Of a stretch of 64,000 bases of DNA, positions 17,405-26,317 are shown piece by piece. Under the pieces are notes generated by a model that searched no databases, had not been told where the DNA came from, and saw only the letters and a program-made list of their open reading frames with translations. Position 1 is the first letter of the stretch. The number at the start of each line of letters is the position of its first letter. The DNA comes from Ancylobacter pratisalsi. Lineage in GTDB: Bacteria; Pseudomonadota; Alphaproteobacteria; Rhizobiales; Xanthobacteraceae. A program made the translations under genes and the position numbers. The stretch is from positions 558,001 to 622,000 of the forward strand of contig NZ_CP048630.1 in the NCBI RefSeq assembly GCF_010669125.1, read 5' to 3'.

Positions 17405-17989
17405 ATGGCTGACATAAATGTCTCGCTGCCGCCACGTCCGGCAAAGGTCGATTCCGGTGCTCCCGCCCGGCCCTCCACGGCGCCGGAAGCCGGGCCGATG
17501 GTCGACCTCATCGAGCTGTTCTTCTTTGCCTACCGTAACTTCGTGAGCGATCCCGACGAGGTTCTGCAGGGCTTCGGCTTCGGGCGCGCCCATCACCGGG
17601 TGCTGCATTTCGTCAATCGGCACCCCGGCATGCGCGTCACCGACCTGCTCGACATACTGCGCATCACCAAGCAGAGCCTCGGGCGCGTGCTGCGCGAACT
17701 CATCGACCAGGGATTCGTCGACAGCCGCGCCGGTTCGTCCGACCGGCGCCAGCGGCTGCTCTATCTCACGCCCAAGGGTGAGGGCCTGGCGCAGCAGTTC
17801 GTGGCCTTGCAGACGCAGCGCATCGCCCGCGCGCTGGCCGAATGCGGCCCGGAATCGCGCGATCATGCCCGCCGCTTTCTTGTCGCCATGATCGACCCGG
17901 AAGATCGGGGTGCGATCGAAAAGCTCATAGCCCGCGCCGATCAGGCGGCGGAGACGAGGTCCACTCCCCGCACTCGTCCTGCCGGGTGA
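17405..17989 (+). CDS. petP: MarR-family regulator, PetP-like
   Basis: A 194-residue winged-helix repressor/activator. An N-terminal disordered arm (1-38) precedes the MarR core with helix-turn-helix VTDLLDILRITKQSLGRVLREL and wing GSSDRRQRLLYLTPKG. It is followed after 12 bases by an OmpR-type regulator and a histidine kinase, the PetP-PetR arrangement first described in Rhodobacter capsulatus. The ATG at 17405 begins the conserved protein; the long upstream in-frame extension only reads the antisense of ilvE. The symbol rests on domain order, so it is tentative. Confidence 0.82.
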   Translation: MADINVSLPPRPAKVDSGAPARPSTAPEAGPMVDLIELFFFAYRNFVSDPDEVLQGFGFGRAHHRVLHFVNRHPGMRVTDLLDILRITKQSLGRVLRELIDQGFVDSRAGSSDRRQRLLYLTPKGEGLAQQFVALQTQRIARALAECGPESRDHARRFLVAMIDPEDRGAIEKLIARADQAAETRSTPRTRPAG

Positions 17990-18001
17990 AAGAAATACGC
18001 G

Positions 18002-18736
18002 ATGCTTGAGGCCAACAGTCCCGAAACGGTGAGAGTCAGCCGGAAAATGCCCGCCGACGACGCCATCCATCTCATGATCGTCGACGACGACCGACGTATC
18101 CGTGACCTGCTCTCGCGCTTCCTCTCGGAACACGGCTACCGTGTCACGACGGCGGAATCGGCGGGCGACGCGCGCGCGCGCATGACCGGCCTGACCTTCG
18201 ACCTGCTCATCCTCGACGTGATGATGCCGGGCGAGAGCGGGTTCGAGCTGGCACGGTCGGTGCGCGTCGATTCCGACGTGCCGATTCTCATGCTCACCGC
18301 CCGCTCCGAGCCCGGCGATCGTATCGAAGGACTGGAGATCGGGGCGGACGACTATCTCGCCAAGCCCTTCGAGCCGCGCGAACTGTTGCTGCGCATCGGC
18401 AACATCATCAAGCGCTCGGCCACGCCCCCGACCCAGGTCATTGAAAACGTCCGCTTCGGGCCGTTCATGTTTCATCTGGAGCGCGGCGAGCTGACGCGCG
18501 AGGGCGAGCCGGTGCGCCTCACCGACCGCGAGCGCGACATGCTGCGCGTCCTCAGCGCCCGCCCCGGCGACACCGTGCCCCGCCAGGCGCTGGTCGCGCC
18601 CGGCGTCGCCGCCGGAGATCGCGCGGTGGACGTCCAGGTCAACCGGCTCCGCCGCAAGATCGAGCGAGACCCCGCCAATCCAGCCTATGTGCAGACCGTG
18701 CGGGGCGTCGGCTATCGCCTGGTCGTCGCTCCTTGA
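18002..18736 (+). CDS. petR: OmpR-family response regulator, PetR-like
   Basis: A 244-residue two-component regulator. The receiver domain (about 23-137) has the acidic pocket DDDR, phospho-acceptor D72 in LLILDVMMPG, the conserved Thr/Ser (MLTA) and Lys (AKPFEPRE). The C-terminal winged helix (about 150-240) has RLTDRERDML and VNRLRRKIERDP...VRGVGYRL. It overlaps the histidine kinase gene by TTGA and follows the MarR gene. PetR in R. capsulatus is linked to petABC expression; those genes lie about 18 kb away here. Confidence 0.87.
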   Translation: MLEANSPETVRVSRKMPADDAIHLMIVDDDRRIRDLLSRFLSEHGYRVTTAESAGDARARMTGLTFDLLILDVMMPGESGFELARSVRVDSDVPILMLTARSEPGDRIEGLEIGADDYLAKPFEPRELLLRIGNIIKRSATPPTQVIENVRFGPFMFHLERGELTREGEPVRLTDRERDMLRVLSARPGDTVPRQALVAPGVAAGDRAVDVQVNRLRRKIERDPANPAYVQTVRGVGYRLVVAP

Positions 18737-20154
18737 ACCGGGCCCCACTGAACCTGCTCGACGCCCATCTGATCGGTGCCGCCCGCGAGCGGCTGCGGAT
18801 GACGCAGGCGCGCGTGCGCGAGAACAACGCCCGCTTCGGCGCCTGGTTCAACCGCGTGATGCCGAAGGGCCTTTACGCACGCTCGCTCATCATCATCGTC
18901 ACGCCGATGGTGATCCTGCAGTCGGTGCTGGCCTTCGTGTTCATGGAGCGGCACTACAATGCGGTGACGCGCCGCCTTTCCGCGGCTGTCTCACAGGACA
19001 TCACCGCGCTCACCGATCTCGCCGTCACCTTCCCCACGCAGGCTGACCGCGACAAGCTCAAGCAGATCGCGCAATCCGCGATGGGACTGACCATCGATTT
19101 CCTGCCGGGCGAGCATCTGCCGCCGCCGGGACCAAAGCCGTTCTTCTCCATTCTCGATTCCCACTTCACCAGCGAGCTGGGCAAACGGCTCAAGCGGCCG
19201 TTCTGGACCGACACGGTGGGCAACTCGAACCTCATCGAAGTGCGCGTGCAGTTCGATGACATGGTGATGCGCATCTTTGCCCGGCGCTCGCAGGCTTATC
19301 TGTCGAATTCCCACATTTTCCTGGTGTGGATGGTGGGCACCTCGCTGGTGCTGCTCGGCGTCGCCATCGTGTTCCTGCGCAACCAGATCAAACCGATCGA
19401 GGCGCTGGCGGACGCGGCCATCGCCTTCGGCAAGGGACGCGATGTCACCGGCTTTCGCCCGCGCGGCGCGCGGGAAGTGCGCGGTGCCGCGCTCGCCTTT
19501 CTGGAAATGCGGCGGCGGATCGAGCGCCAGATCGAGCAGCGCACCACGATGCTGGCCGGCGTGAGCCACGACATGCGCACCATCCTCACCCGCTTCAAGC
19601 TGGAACTGGCGCTGATCGGCGACAGCCCGGATACGGAAGGGCTGCGCAAGGATGTGGACGAACTCCAGAGCATGCTGGAGGCCTATCTCGCCTTTGCCCG
19701 CGACGACACGGCGGGCGAGGCGCCGGCCATTGCCGACATCTCGCGCATCATCGAGGACACCCGCCATAATGCGGAGCGGCAGGGTGCCGATGTCACCGCG
19801 CGGTTCGAGGGCGAGCCGATGGTGATGATCCGCCCCGACGCGTTCCGGCGCTGCCTGGCCAATCTCGTCGGCAACGCCCGGCGCCATGGCAAGCGGATCG
19901 AGATCACCGGCACGCGCGACGAGCGCTGGCTGACCGTGATTGTGGATGATGACGGGCCCGGCATACCCGCCGCGCGGCGCGAGGACGTGTTCCGCCCGTT
20001 CGTGCGGCTCGACGATGCGCGCAATCAGGACGCCGGGGGCTCCGGTCTCGGCCTCACCATCGCTCGCGACGCCGCCCGTGCCCATGGCGGCGATGTGAGC
20101 CTTGGCGAAAGCCCGATGGGCGGGTTGCGGGCACTGGTGCGAATTCCGGTGTGA
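18733..20154 (+). CDS. Membrane sensor histidine kinase (EnvZ-like)
   Basis: A 473-residue kinase starting at TTG that overlaps the regulator stop (TTGA). Transmembrane helix 1 (about 50-72) and helix 2 (about 196-217) flank a periplasmic sensor loop of about 120 residues. A HAMP domain, a DHp helix with phospho-acceptor H279 in GVSHDMRTILTRF, and an ATPase domain with N box LVGNARRHGK, G1 DDDGPGIP and G2 GGSGLGLTI follow. The H box has Ile where most kinases have Pro (SHDMRTI versus SHDLRTP). It presumably phosphorylates the adjacent regulator. Confidence 0.92.
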   Translation: MNRAPLNLLDAHLIGAARERLRMTQARVRENNARFGAWFNRVMPKGLYARSLIIIVTPMVILQSVLAFVFMERHYNAVTRRLSAAVSQDITALTDLAVTFPTQADRDKLKQIAQSAMGLTIDFLPGEHLPPPGPKPFFSILDSHFTSELGKRLKRPFWTDTVGNSNLIEVRVQFDDMVMRIFARRSQAYLSNSHIFLVWMVGTSLVLLGVAIVFLRNQIKPIEALADAAIAFGKGRDVTGFRPRGAREVRGAALAFLEMRRRIERQIEQRTTMLAGVSHDMRTILTRFKLELALIGDSPDTEGLRKDVDELQSMLEAYLAFARDDTAGEAPAIADISRIIEDTRHNAERQGADVTARFEGEPMVMIRPDAFRRCLANLVGNARRHGKRIEITGTRDERWLTVIVDDDGPGIPAARREDVFRPFVRLDDARNQDAGGSGLGLTIARDAARAHGGDVSLGESPMGGLRALVRIPV

Positions 20155-20160
20155 GCCTGT

Positions 20161-20793
20161 TCACCCGCGCTGAAGGGCGAGCCGCGCGCCGAGCCCGATC
20201 AGCACGCTGCCGCCAAGACGGCCCGCCCACTGACGCAACAGGCCCGAACCGCGCAGACGGCGCGTGATCGCCCCCGCCATCATCACGCAGACTAGGTCGG
20301 CGGAGGTGAATATCAGGTTCACCGCCGTGCCCAGCACAAGCAGTTGCAGCCAGAGGGGAAACGCCGCGCGGGTATCGGTGAACTGGGGCAGGAAGGCGAG
20401 GAAGAAGATCGCCGTCTTGGGATTGAGCACCTCCACCGCGATGCTCTGCATGAAGGCCCGCCGCGCCGAGCGCTCACCGGCAGGCGCGCCGGGCGCACCT
20501 GCCTCCCCCGAACCGCGAAACATGCCGAAGCCGAGCCACACCAGATAGACCGCGCCGGAGAGCTTAACCGCCAGATAGAGCAGCGGCACCGCCTCGAACA
20601 GAACCGAAAGCCCGAGCGCTGCGGCGATCACATGCGCGTAGCCGCCCAGATGAATGCCGAGCGCCGCCATCAGCCCCGCCCGCCGTCCGCGCGCGATGGT
20701 CTGCGCGGAAGCGTAAAGCATCGCGGGACCGGGAACGTAGGCATAGATCACGCTTGCGCCGGCAAAGGCGAGCAGCAGTTCCAGCGATGGCAT
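20161..20793 (-). CDS. LysE/RhtB-family amino acid exporter
   Basis: A 210-residue inner-membrane protein with about six helices and the family start VPGPAMLYASAQTIARGRRAGL. KLSGAVYLVWLGFGMFR and the conserved LNPKTAIFFLAFLPQF block are present. These carriers export homoserine, threonine or other amino acids. GAGGTAGAG precedes the ATG at 20793. It converges on the histidine kinase with only six bases between stops. Substrate unknown. Confidence 0.9.
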   Translation of the reverse strand: MPSLELLLAFAGASVIYAYVPGPAMLYASAQTIARGRRAGLMAALGIHLGGYAHVIAAALGLSVLFEAVPLLYLAVKLSGAVYLVWLGFGMFRGSGEAGAPGAPAGERSARRAFMQSIAVEVLNPKTAIFFLAFLPQFTDTRAAFPLWLQLLVLGTAVNLIFTSADLVCVMMAGAITRRLRGSGLLRQWAGRLGGSVLIGLGARLALQRG

Positions 20794-20824
20794 GGCGCTC
20801 TACCTCGTCGCGGGTGCCAGCCAC

Positions 20825-21184
20825 TCAGAACAGGCGCGCCCCGTTGGGCACCTCGGTATCCGGCTTGAACAGCACCACCGCGCCGTCCTCGTCTGGGAAG
20901 CCGAGCGTGAGCACTTCCGACATGATCGGGCCGATCTGGCGCGAGGGGAAGTTCACCACCGCCGCGACCTGCCGCCCCACAAGATCCTCCGGTGCGTAGT
21001 GCACCGTGATCTGGGCCGAGGACTTCTTGCAGCCGATATGCGGGCCGAAATCGATCAGCAGCTTGATCGCCGGCTTGCGCGCTTCGGGAAACGGCTCGGC
21101 CTGAATGATCGTACCGACCCTGATGTCGATCTTCAGAAAATCGGCGAACGAAATCTGCTCCAACGGGGCCAGGCTCACGGGCAT
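20825..21184 (-). CDS. csaA: CsaA-like tRNA-binding / chaperone protein
   Basis: A 119-residue OB-fold protein of the export-related CsaA / tRNA-binding-domain family, similar to the C-terminal anticodon-arm binding part of methionyl-tRNA synthetase. [12 protein letters not shown] is the first OB strand, [11 protein letters not shown] and [14 protein letters not shown] form the ligand face, and ARLF ends the protein. AAGGTGAGG precedes the ATG. It is probably a cytosolic chaperone or tRNA-related protein. Confidence 0.9.
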   Translation of the reverse strand: MPVSLAPLEQISFADFLKIDIRVGTIIQAEPFPEARKPAIKLLIDFGPHIGCKKSSAQITVHYAPEDLVGRQVAAVVNFPSRQIGPIMSEVLTLGFPDEDGAVVLFKPDTEVPNGARLF

Positions 21185-21203
21185 CTCCTCACCTTGAATG
21201 TCG

Positions 21204-21230
21204 CGCCGGGCTACTCCGTGTCGCCCGGCG
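21204..21230 (-). terminator. GC-rich hairpin after TetR gene
   Basis: A perfect 8-bp stem (CGCCGGGC at 21204-21211 with GCCCGGCG at 21223-21230) and an 11-base loop, between csaA and the TetR-type gene on the minus strand. It lacks a T tract, so it may be a weak terminator or only an RNA-stabilising structure. Confidence 0.3.
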
Positions 21231-21285
21231 TCTTGCCCGCAGTATCGCCGCGTTCCGGCGGCGGCAAGCTCATGCTACGGGAGGC

Positions 21286-21990
21286 TCAGGCCGCGGCGGG
21301 TTCTTGCGGCGCCGGCCCCGCATAGGGTGCCGCCCGTTCCGCGCGCCGGCCGCCGCAGGTCGCAAGGACACAGAGATTGCCCAGCAGCCCCAGCGCCCGC
21401 TCGCCCTTGGCAAGCTCGCGGTCGAGCACCGACATGGTCTTGGCAAGGCCGGGATCCTCGTCGCGCAGGAAGGTTTCCAGCACGCGGGCCTGCACCAGCG
21501 CCAGCCCCTGCGCGCGCGCCGCGCCCTTCAGGCCGGCGGTGTCGATCTTCGCCGCGGCCAGCATCCACTGCGCCGAACGCACGGCCTGCTTGTTGAGCGC
21601 GAGGGCGAAGAACGGGTTCCGGCGCACGGATTTCAGCAGCGAGCGCAGGGCATCCTTGTGCGGGGCGAGCACATCCAGGCGGCGCATCACCACATCGAAC
21701 ACTCGGTCGCGGGCTGGCTGATCGGCCATCGCCTCGTCGCCCTCGGCCGCGACGCCCGCGAGCACCTTGCGGTCAACGTCGCGAATGAAGGTGGAAAGCA
21801 TGTCGAAGGTCGAGCCGAAGGCCGCGCGCAGCTCGGCGAGCGAGACCCCGGCGCGCGTCGCCACGTCGGAAAGGCCGATGCGCTCGAACGAGCGCTCGGA
21901 AAGCAGCGCCAGAAAGCCGTCGAGTATCCTGCCGCGCGGGTCGTCCGCCTTGGCTGTGGCGTCGGCCGTCGTTCCGGGAGTTTGCGTCAT
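21286..21990 (-). CDS. TetR-family transcriptional regulator
   Basis: A 234-residue regulator. The N-terminal helix-turn-helix spans about residues 20-65 (FERIGLSDVATRAGVSLAELRAAFG). The helical C-terminal ligand domain is non-specific in sequence. AGGAGG lies 5 bases before the ATG at 21990 and only 2 bases before an immediately preceding ATG, so the second is preferred. Its target is unknown; the upstream gene proC is on the same strand. Confidence 0.82.
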   Translation of the reverse strand: MTQTPGTTADATAKADDPRGRILDGFLALLSERSFERIGLSDVATRAGVSLAELRAAFGSTFDMLSTFIRDVDRKVLAGVAAEGDEAMADQPARDRVFDVVMRRLDVLAPHKDALRSLLKSVRRNPFFALALNKQAVRSAQWMLAAAKIDTAGLKGAARAQGLALVQARVLETFLRDEDPGLAKTMSVLDRELAKGERALGLLGNLCVLATCGGRRAERAAPYAGPAPQEPAAA

Positions 21991-22075
21991 CATGACCTCC
22001 TGATCTCAACAGAGCCCCATGCCAACTTAGGACTCGCGAGCCTTCAGGTGAAGGGCGATCCGCTGCAAGCCGGCG

Positions 22076-22900
22076 TTACCCCGCAAGCTCGCGCGAGCGG
22101 CGCGCCGCCGCCACGACCGCATCCGCGAGCAGCGGGCCGAAGCCGCGTTCCTCGTCCATCAGCACCGCAAGAGCCGCCGCCGTGGTGCCATTGGGTGACG
22201 TCACATTGCGACGAAGCTGCGCCGGGTCGATGCCTGAACGCCGCATCAGTTCGCCCGCGCCGGAAACGGTGGCGCGCGCCAGCCGGTCGGCCATGTCGGG
22301 GGGCAGGCCAGCCTGCGCGCCCGCCGCCGCCAGCGCCTCGGCGAGCAGGAACACATAGGCCGGACCGGAACCGGAAACGGCCGTGGCAACGTCGATCAGC
22401 GCCTCGTCCTCGACCCACTCGACACCGCCCGTGGCGCGCAGCAGCGCATCGGCGATGCTGGCCTGTCCCTCGCTCACCGCCGCATTGGCCACGGCGACGG
22501 TCACGCCTCGGCCGATGGCGGCCGGCGTGTTGGGAATCGAGCGCACCACGGGCTGTCCGGGTGCGAAGGCCGCTTCGAGAAAGCCGAGCGTGCGGCCCGC
22601 CATGACGGAGACGATCAGCGTATCGGGACTGGCGAGCGGGGCGACGCGGGCGAGCACGTCGGGCGCCACCTGCGGCTTCACGGCCAGCACCATAACGGCC
22701 GGCGGGCCACCATTGAGCGGGTTCAGCGCCACGCCGCGCGCGGCCAGCATGCTGGCGACCTCCGGCGGCGGGCCGGGATCGATGACGGCCGCCTTCGCCG
22801 GTTCCAGACCGAGGTCGAGCCAGCCTTCCAGCATGGCGCCGCCCATCTTGCCGGCACCGACCAGCATGACGCGCCCGGGAATGTCGGAAAGTGTGGCCAT
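22076..22900 (-). CDS. proC: Pyrroline-5-carboxylate reductase
   Basis: A 274-residue NAD(P)H-dependent enzyme that makes proline from P5C in the last biosynthetic step. The Rossmann motif is VGAGKMGGAML. VKPQVA and VVRSIPNTPAAIGRG are dinucleotide and substrate regions, and the C-terminal family signature SGSGPAYVFLLAEAL...AGLP is complete, as is TSPNGTT. The ATG at 22900 has AGGAGGG 6 bases upstream; an earlier ATG two codons before overlaps that site. Confidence 0.95.
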   Translation of the reverse strand: MATLSDIPGRVMLVGAGKMGGAMLEGWLDLGLEPAKAAVIDPGPPPEVASMLAARGVALNPLNGGPPAVMVLAVKPQVAPDVLARVAPLASPDTLIVSVMAGRTLGFLEAAFAPGQPVVRSIPNTPAAIGRGVTVAVANAAVSEGQASIADALLRATGGVEWVEDEALIDVATAVSGSGPAYVFLLAEALAAAGAQAGLPPDMADRLARATVSGAGELMRRSGIDPAQLRRNVTSPNGTTAAALAVLMDEERGFGPLLADAVVAAARRSRELAG

Positions 22901-22956
22901 GATCATCCCTCCTGAAGCCCACGCGCCCCCGGCGCGGGTGCCTTCACACCAACGTG

Positions 22957-22973
22957 CCCGGACTTGTGCCGGG
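22957..22973. repeat. REP-like intergenic palindrome
   Basis: CCCGG at 22957-22961 pairs with CCGGG at 22969-22973 around a 7-base ACTTGTG loop, in the gap between proC and the YbjN gene. The core CCGG-R-CTT...CCGGG resembles a second, longer palindrome at 62896-62922. Short palindromes of this type are commonly dispersed in Rhizobiales intergenic DNA. Confidence 0.4.
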
Positions 22974-23070
22974 GGCCCGCGGTTTTGGCAATGGGGAGGG
23001 GTTCACGAGGGGAGCGCGGGCGGCTGCCGCGGCCGAAGGGCCGTCAGCGTCCGCCCGCGTCATGGGGGCG

Positions 23071-23568
23071 TCAGGCCTCGCCGACGGTCTCGAACAGCGT
23101 CGCGTCCATCGCCTCGCGCGCGGTCTTTCCGGCCCAGACCACGAACTGGAAAGCCGGGAAATAGCGTTCGACGGCCTCGATGGCGCATTCCATCAGAACC
23201 TCGCACTGCCGGTCGGTGGCCTCCGCACCGGCCAGCAGCAGGGCGTGACGGAACATGATCACGCCTTCCTTGGACCACAGGTCGAAATGGCCGATCCACA
23301 TCTGCTCGTTGATCAGCGAGAGCAGGCGCAGGACCTCGGTCTTGCGTTTTTCCGGCACCTTGAGGTCGAAGGCGCAGGCGACGTGGAGCGCTTCAACCTC
23401 ATCCATCCACTGGAACGACACATGGCAGTCGGTCCACCGGCCTTCCAGGGAGATGGTGATCTCGTCTTCCGCCGACCGCTCGAAAGCCCATTCATTGAGC
23501 GCCGCCATCCGCTCGATCTGATCAAGCGGATTGAGGCGAGTGTCGGTTTCGAAGTCAGTATAGGTCAT
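23071..23568 (-). CDS. YbjN domain-containing protein
   Basis: A 165-residue soluble protein of the YbjN / type III secretion chaperone-like family. Visible features are RMAALNEWAFERSAEDEITISLEG, WTDCHVSFQWMDEVEALHVAC and RHALLLAGAE. GAGG lies just before the ATG. YbjN proteins have been linked to motility and stress responses, but the biochemical role is not settled. The gene is part of a minus-strand series with proC and the UbiK-like gene. Confidence 0.87.
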   Translation of the reverse strand: MTYTDFETDTRLNPLDQIERMAALNEWAFERSAEDEITISLEGRWTDCHVSFQWMDEVEALHVACAFDLKVPEKRKTEVLRLLSLINEQMWIGHFDLWSKEGVIMFRHALLLAGAEATDRQCEVLMECAIEAVERYFPAFQFVVWAGKTAREAMDATLFETVGEA

Positions 23569-23815
23569 GCTGGACCTCGCAAGAATGGGCGCGAAACGGA
23601 TCGACGTGCCAGGAATGAAGAAACGCTGCGGGGCGTGGCGCGCGATGGAATGGCTCGCGACAAGCGCCCTGCGTGCGGTCCTGACCGTATCGTGCCCCTC
23701 GGGCGCTGCTTGGCCGGCCTTCCGGCTGGAAGGCCGTGCACCAAGGTGTCGGGATTCGCGTCATTGCCGCAAGGGTTGAAAACGCAAGCGGCAAAATGCA
23801 TCCACAAGGGTCGGT

Positions 23816-24091
23816 TCAACCGAGAGAATCCGGCGGTTCCGTCGTCCCGAGCCGGGCTTCCAGCGCGGCGATGCGTGCGCTCAGGCGCTCGTTTTCCTCG
23901 CGCGCCGCGGCGGCGAGGTCTTTCACCGTTTCGAATTCCTCGCGCGTCACAACGTCGAGTTCGCGCAGCACGCGCTCAGCCTGGGCGCGCATCACCGTCT
24001 CGGCCTCGCGGCGCACGCCCGTGGCGACGCCCGCGGCGTCGTTCATCAGCCGTGCGAAATCGTCGAATATGCGGCCGGTGGTCTGGGTCAT
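23816..24091 (-). CDS. UbiK/BMFP-family accessory protein
   Basis: A 91-residue protein. The N-terminal amphipathic helix MTQTTGRIFDDFARLMNDAAG and a heptad coiled coil (EEFETVKDLAAAAREENERLSARIAALEARLG) match the membrane-fusogenic / UbiK family, which supports ubiquinone synthesis. The ATG at 24091 begins the conserved helix. It is divergent from lgt across a 244-base gap with no evident gene. Confidence 0.85.
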   Translation of the reverse strand: MTQTTGRIFDDFARLMNDAAGVATGVRREAETVMRAQAERVLRELDVVTREEFETVKDLAAAAREENERLSARIAALEARLGTTEPPDSLG

Positions 24092-24335
24092 GGTCTTCTC
24101 CGACTGGGGCGCGGACAATGCCACGCCTTTTGGTGGACAATGGGGCGTGCGCACACCCTCTGCAAGGGGCGGACCCGCCCTCGCGGCCCGGCACGCACAG
24201 GCGATGCGCACGCGAACGCCTTGATCCCGTCACGCGGGAGAGGCAATTGAGACGATGCGCACCGGACGTGCCGAGTCGCGGGCCGTTCCCTGATTCACCG
24301 CGCCGCCGGCGCGCCAGCCCCGCCGAGACTCCGCA

Positions 24336-25184
24336 ATGCTGCTCGCTCCCCCGCTGTTCGCCCTGCCTTTTCCCAGCATCGATCCGATCCTGATCGAGCT
24401 GGGTCCGTTCGCGATCCGCTGGTACGCGCTCGCCTATATCGCCGGCCTGCTCATCGGCTGGTGGCTGGCGAAGAAACTGTGCGCCAGCCCCGCGCTGTGG
24501 GGCGGCAAGGCGCCGATCGCGCCGGAAGAGTTCGACGACGCCGTCGTCTGGGTGGCCTTCGGCGTCATCCTGGGCGGGCGCATCGGCTATGTGCTGTTCT
24601 ACAACCTGCCCTACTACATCGAGCACCCCGTCGAAGCGCTCACCGTGTGGCATGGCGGCATGGCGTTCCATGGCGGCTTCGCCGGATCGATCCTCGCCAT
24701 GTACCTGTTCACCCGGCGGCGCGGCCTGTCCTTCGTCTCGATGCTGGACATCGCCGCCTCGGTGGTGCCGGTCGGGCTCTTCCTTGGGCGGATCGCCAAT
24801 TTCATCAATGGCGAGTTGTGGGGCCGCCCCTCCGATGTGCCCTGGGCGATGGTGTTTCCCCATGGCGGACCGCTCGCCCGGCATCCAAGCCAGCTGTATG
24901 AGGCGGGCCTGGAAGGGCTCACCATCTTCCTCGTGCTGCAGGTCGCGATCCGCGCCGGCGCCCTGAAGCGGCCGGGGACGATCGCCGGCCTGTTCGTTCT
25001 GCTCTATGGCTGCGCGCGCATCTTCGTCGAGTTCTTCCGTGAACCGGACCCCCAGCTCGGCTATCTGGCCGGCGGGTTCGTCACCATGGGCATGGTGCTC
25101 TCCCTGCCCATGCTCGCCTTGGGCGCCTGGATGATCTGGCGGGCGCGGCACCGTCCCGCGCTCGGTAGCGGGACGCCGGCATGA
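24336..25184 (+). CDS. lgt: Prolipoprotein diacylglyceryl transferase
   Basis: A 282-residue inner-membrane enzyme that attaches diacylglycerol from phosphatidylglycerol to the lipobox Cys of prolipoproteins. HGGMAFHGGF holds the essential His, and the Lgt signature GRIANFINGELWGRPSD is present, as is HPSQLYEA. About seven membrane helices are predicted. The end overlaps the next gene by ATGA, starting a run of four tightly spaced genes. It serves the lipoproteins seen at both ends of this window. Confidence 0.96.
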   Translation: MLLAPPLFALPFPSIDPILIELGPFAIRWYALAYIAGLLIGWWLAKKLCASPALWGGKAPIAPEEFDDAVVWVAFGVILGGRIGYVLFYNLPYYIEHPVEALTVWHGGMAFHGGFAGSILAMYLFTRRRGLSFVSMLDIAASVVPVGLFLGRIANFINGELWGRPSDVPWAMVFPHGGPLARHPSQLYEAGLEGLTIFLVLQVAIRAGALKRPGTIAGLFVLLYGCARIFVEFFREPDPQLGYLAGGFVTMGMVLSLPMLALGAWMIWRARHRPALGSGTPA

Positions 25185-26317
25185 ACGCCCCGTCGCCGAC
25201 GCCCCTGGCGCAGGAAATCGCCCGCGAGATCGCGCTGACCGGGCCGATCACGGTGGCGGACTACATGGAGCGCTGCCTGCTCCATCCGCGCTTTGGCTAC
25301 TACACCACCCACGAACCGTTCGGCGCCGAGGGCGATTTCGTCACCGCCCCCGAAATCAGCCAGATATTCGGCGAGCTGCTTGGCCTGTGGGCCGCCGACA
25401 CCTGGATGCGGCTGGGCTCGCCACCCTCCTTCGTCCTCGCCGAGCTGGGGCCGGGACGCGGGACCATGATGGCGGACGTCCTGCGCGCCACACAGGGCGT
25501 GCCCGGCTTTCGTGACGCCGCCCATGTGGTGCTGGTCGAGGCCTCCCCCCGGCTCAGGTCGCGGCAGGCGGACACGCTCCAGCGTTTCGATCTGAGCTGG
25601 GCCCCCTCCGTCGACGAATTGCCCGCCGGACCGCTGATCCTCCTCGCCAACGAGTTCTTCGACGCCCTGCCGATCCGCCAGTTCGTGCGCACCCATGAAG
25701 GCATCGCCGAACGCATGGTCGGCCTCAGTGAGGACGGCGCGCTCGCCTTCGGCCTGCGGCCCGGTGTCCGGCTCGACCCGCGCGCCGAGGCCCTGCTGCA
25801 CGCGGCGCCGATCGGCGCCCTGCTGGAGATATGCCCGGCGGGTCTCATGATCGCTCAGCGCCTGGGCGCGCGGCTCTCCGCGAAGGACGGGACCGGCGGC
25901 GGCGCGGCACTGCTCATCGACTACGGCCATGGCGGCGGTTTCGGCGACACGCTCCAGGCCCTGCGCCAGCATGCCTTTGACGACGTGCTTGCCCATCCCG
26001 GCGAGGCGGACCTCACGGCCCATGTCGATTTTTCCGCGCTCGCCCGCGCCGCGGTCCGCGGCGGAGCGCTGGCCTATGGTCCGCTCGCGCAGGGAGCCCT
26101 GCTCGAGAGGCTGGGCCTCGATGCCCGCGCCGAGCGGCTGAAGCGCAACGCCGACACCCCGACGCGCGGGGCCATCGACGCCGCCCATGCCCGCCTTGCC
26201 GGCACCGGCGAGGGGCAGATGGGCACCCTGTTCAAGGCCCTCGTGCTCACCCATCCTCTTCTCGACACCCCGGCCGGCTTCGCGTCGGGCGAGGCTTTCA
26301 GGGACATGTCCACATGA
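25181..26317 (+). CDS. NDUFAF7/MidA-type SAM-dependent methyltransferase
   Basis: A 378-residue class I methyltransferase of the DUF185 group. Conserved features are ITVADYMERCLLHPRFGYY, GDFVTAPEISQIFGELLG, the SAM motif LAELGPGRGTMMADVL and LANEFFDALPIRQF. The mitochondrial homologue methylates an Arg of complex I subunit NDUFS2; a bacterial role in respiratory-complex assembly is inferred. Start and stop overlap both neighbours (ATGA). Confidence 0.9.
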   Translation: MNAPSPTPLAQEIAREIALTGPITVADYMERCLLHPRFGYYTTHEPFGAEGDFVTAPEISQIFGELLGLWAADTWMRLGSPPSFVLAELGPGRGTMMADVLRATQGVPGFRDAAHVVLVEASPRLRSRQADTLQRFDLSWAPSVDELPAGPLILLANEFFDALPIRQFVRTHEGIAERMVGLSEDGALAFGLRPGVRLDPRAEALLHAAPIGALLEICPAGLMIAQRLGARLSAKDGTGGGAALLIDYGHGGGFGDTLQALRQHAFDDVLAHPGEADLTAHVDFSALARAAVRGGALAYGPLAQGALLERLGLDARAERLKRNADTPTRGAIDAAHARLAGTGEGQMGTLFKALVLTHPLLDTPAGFASGEAFRDMST

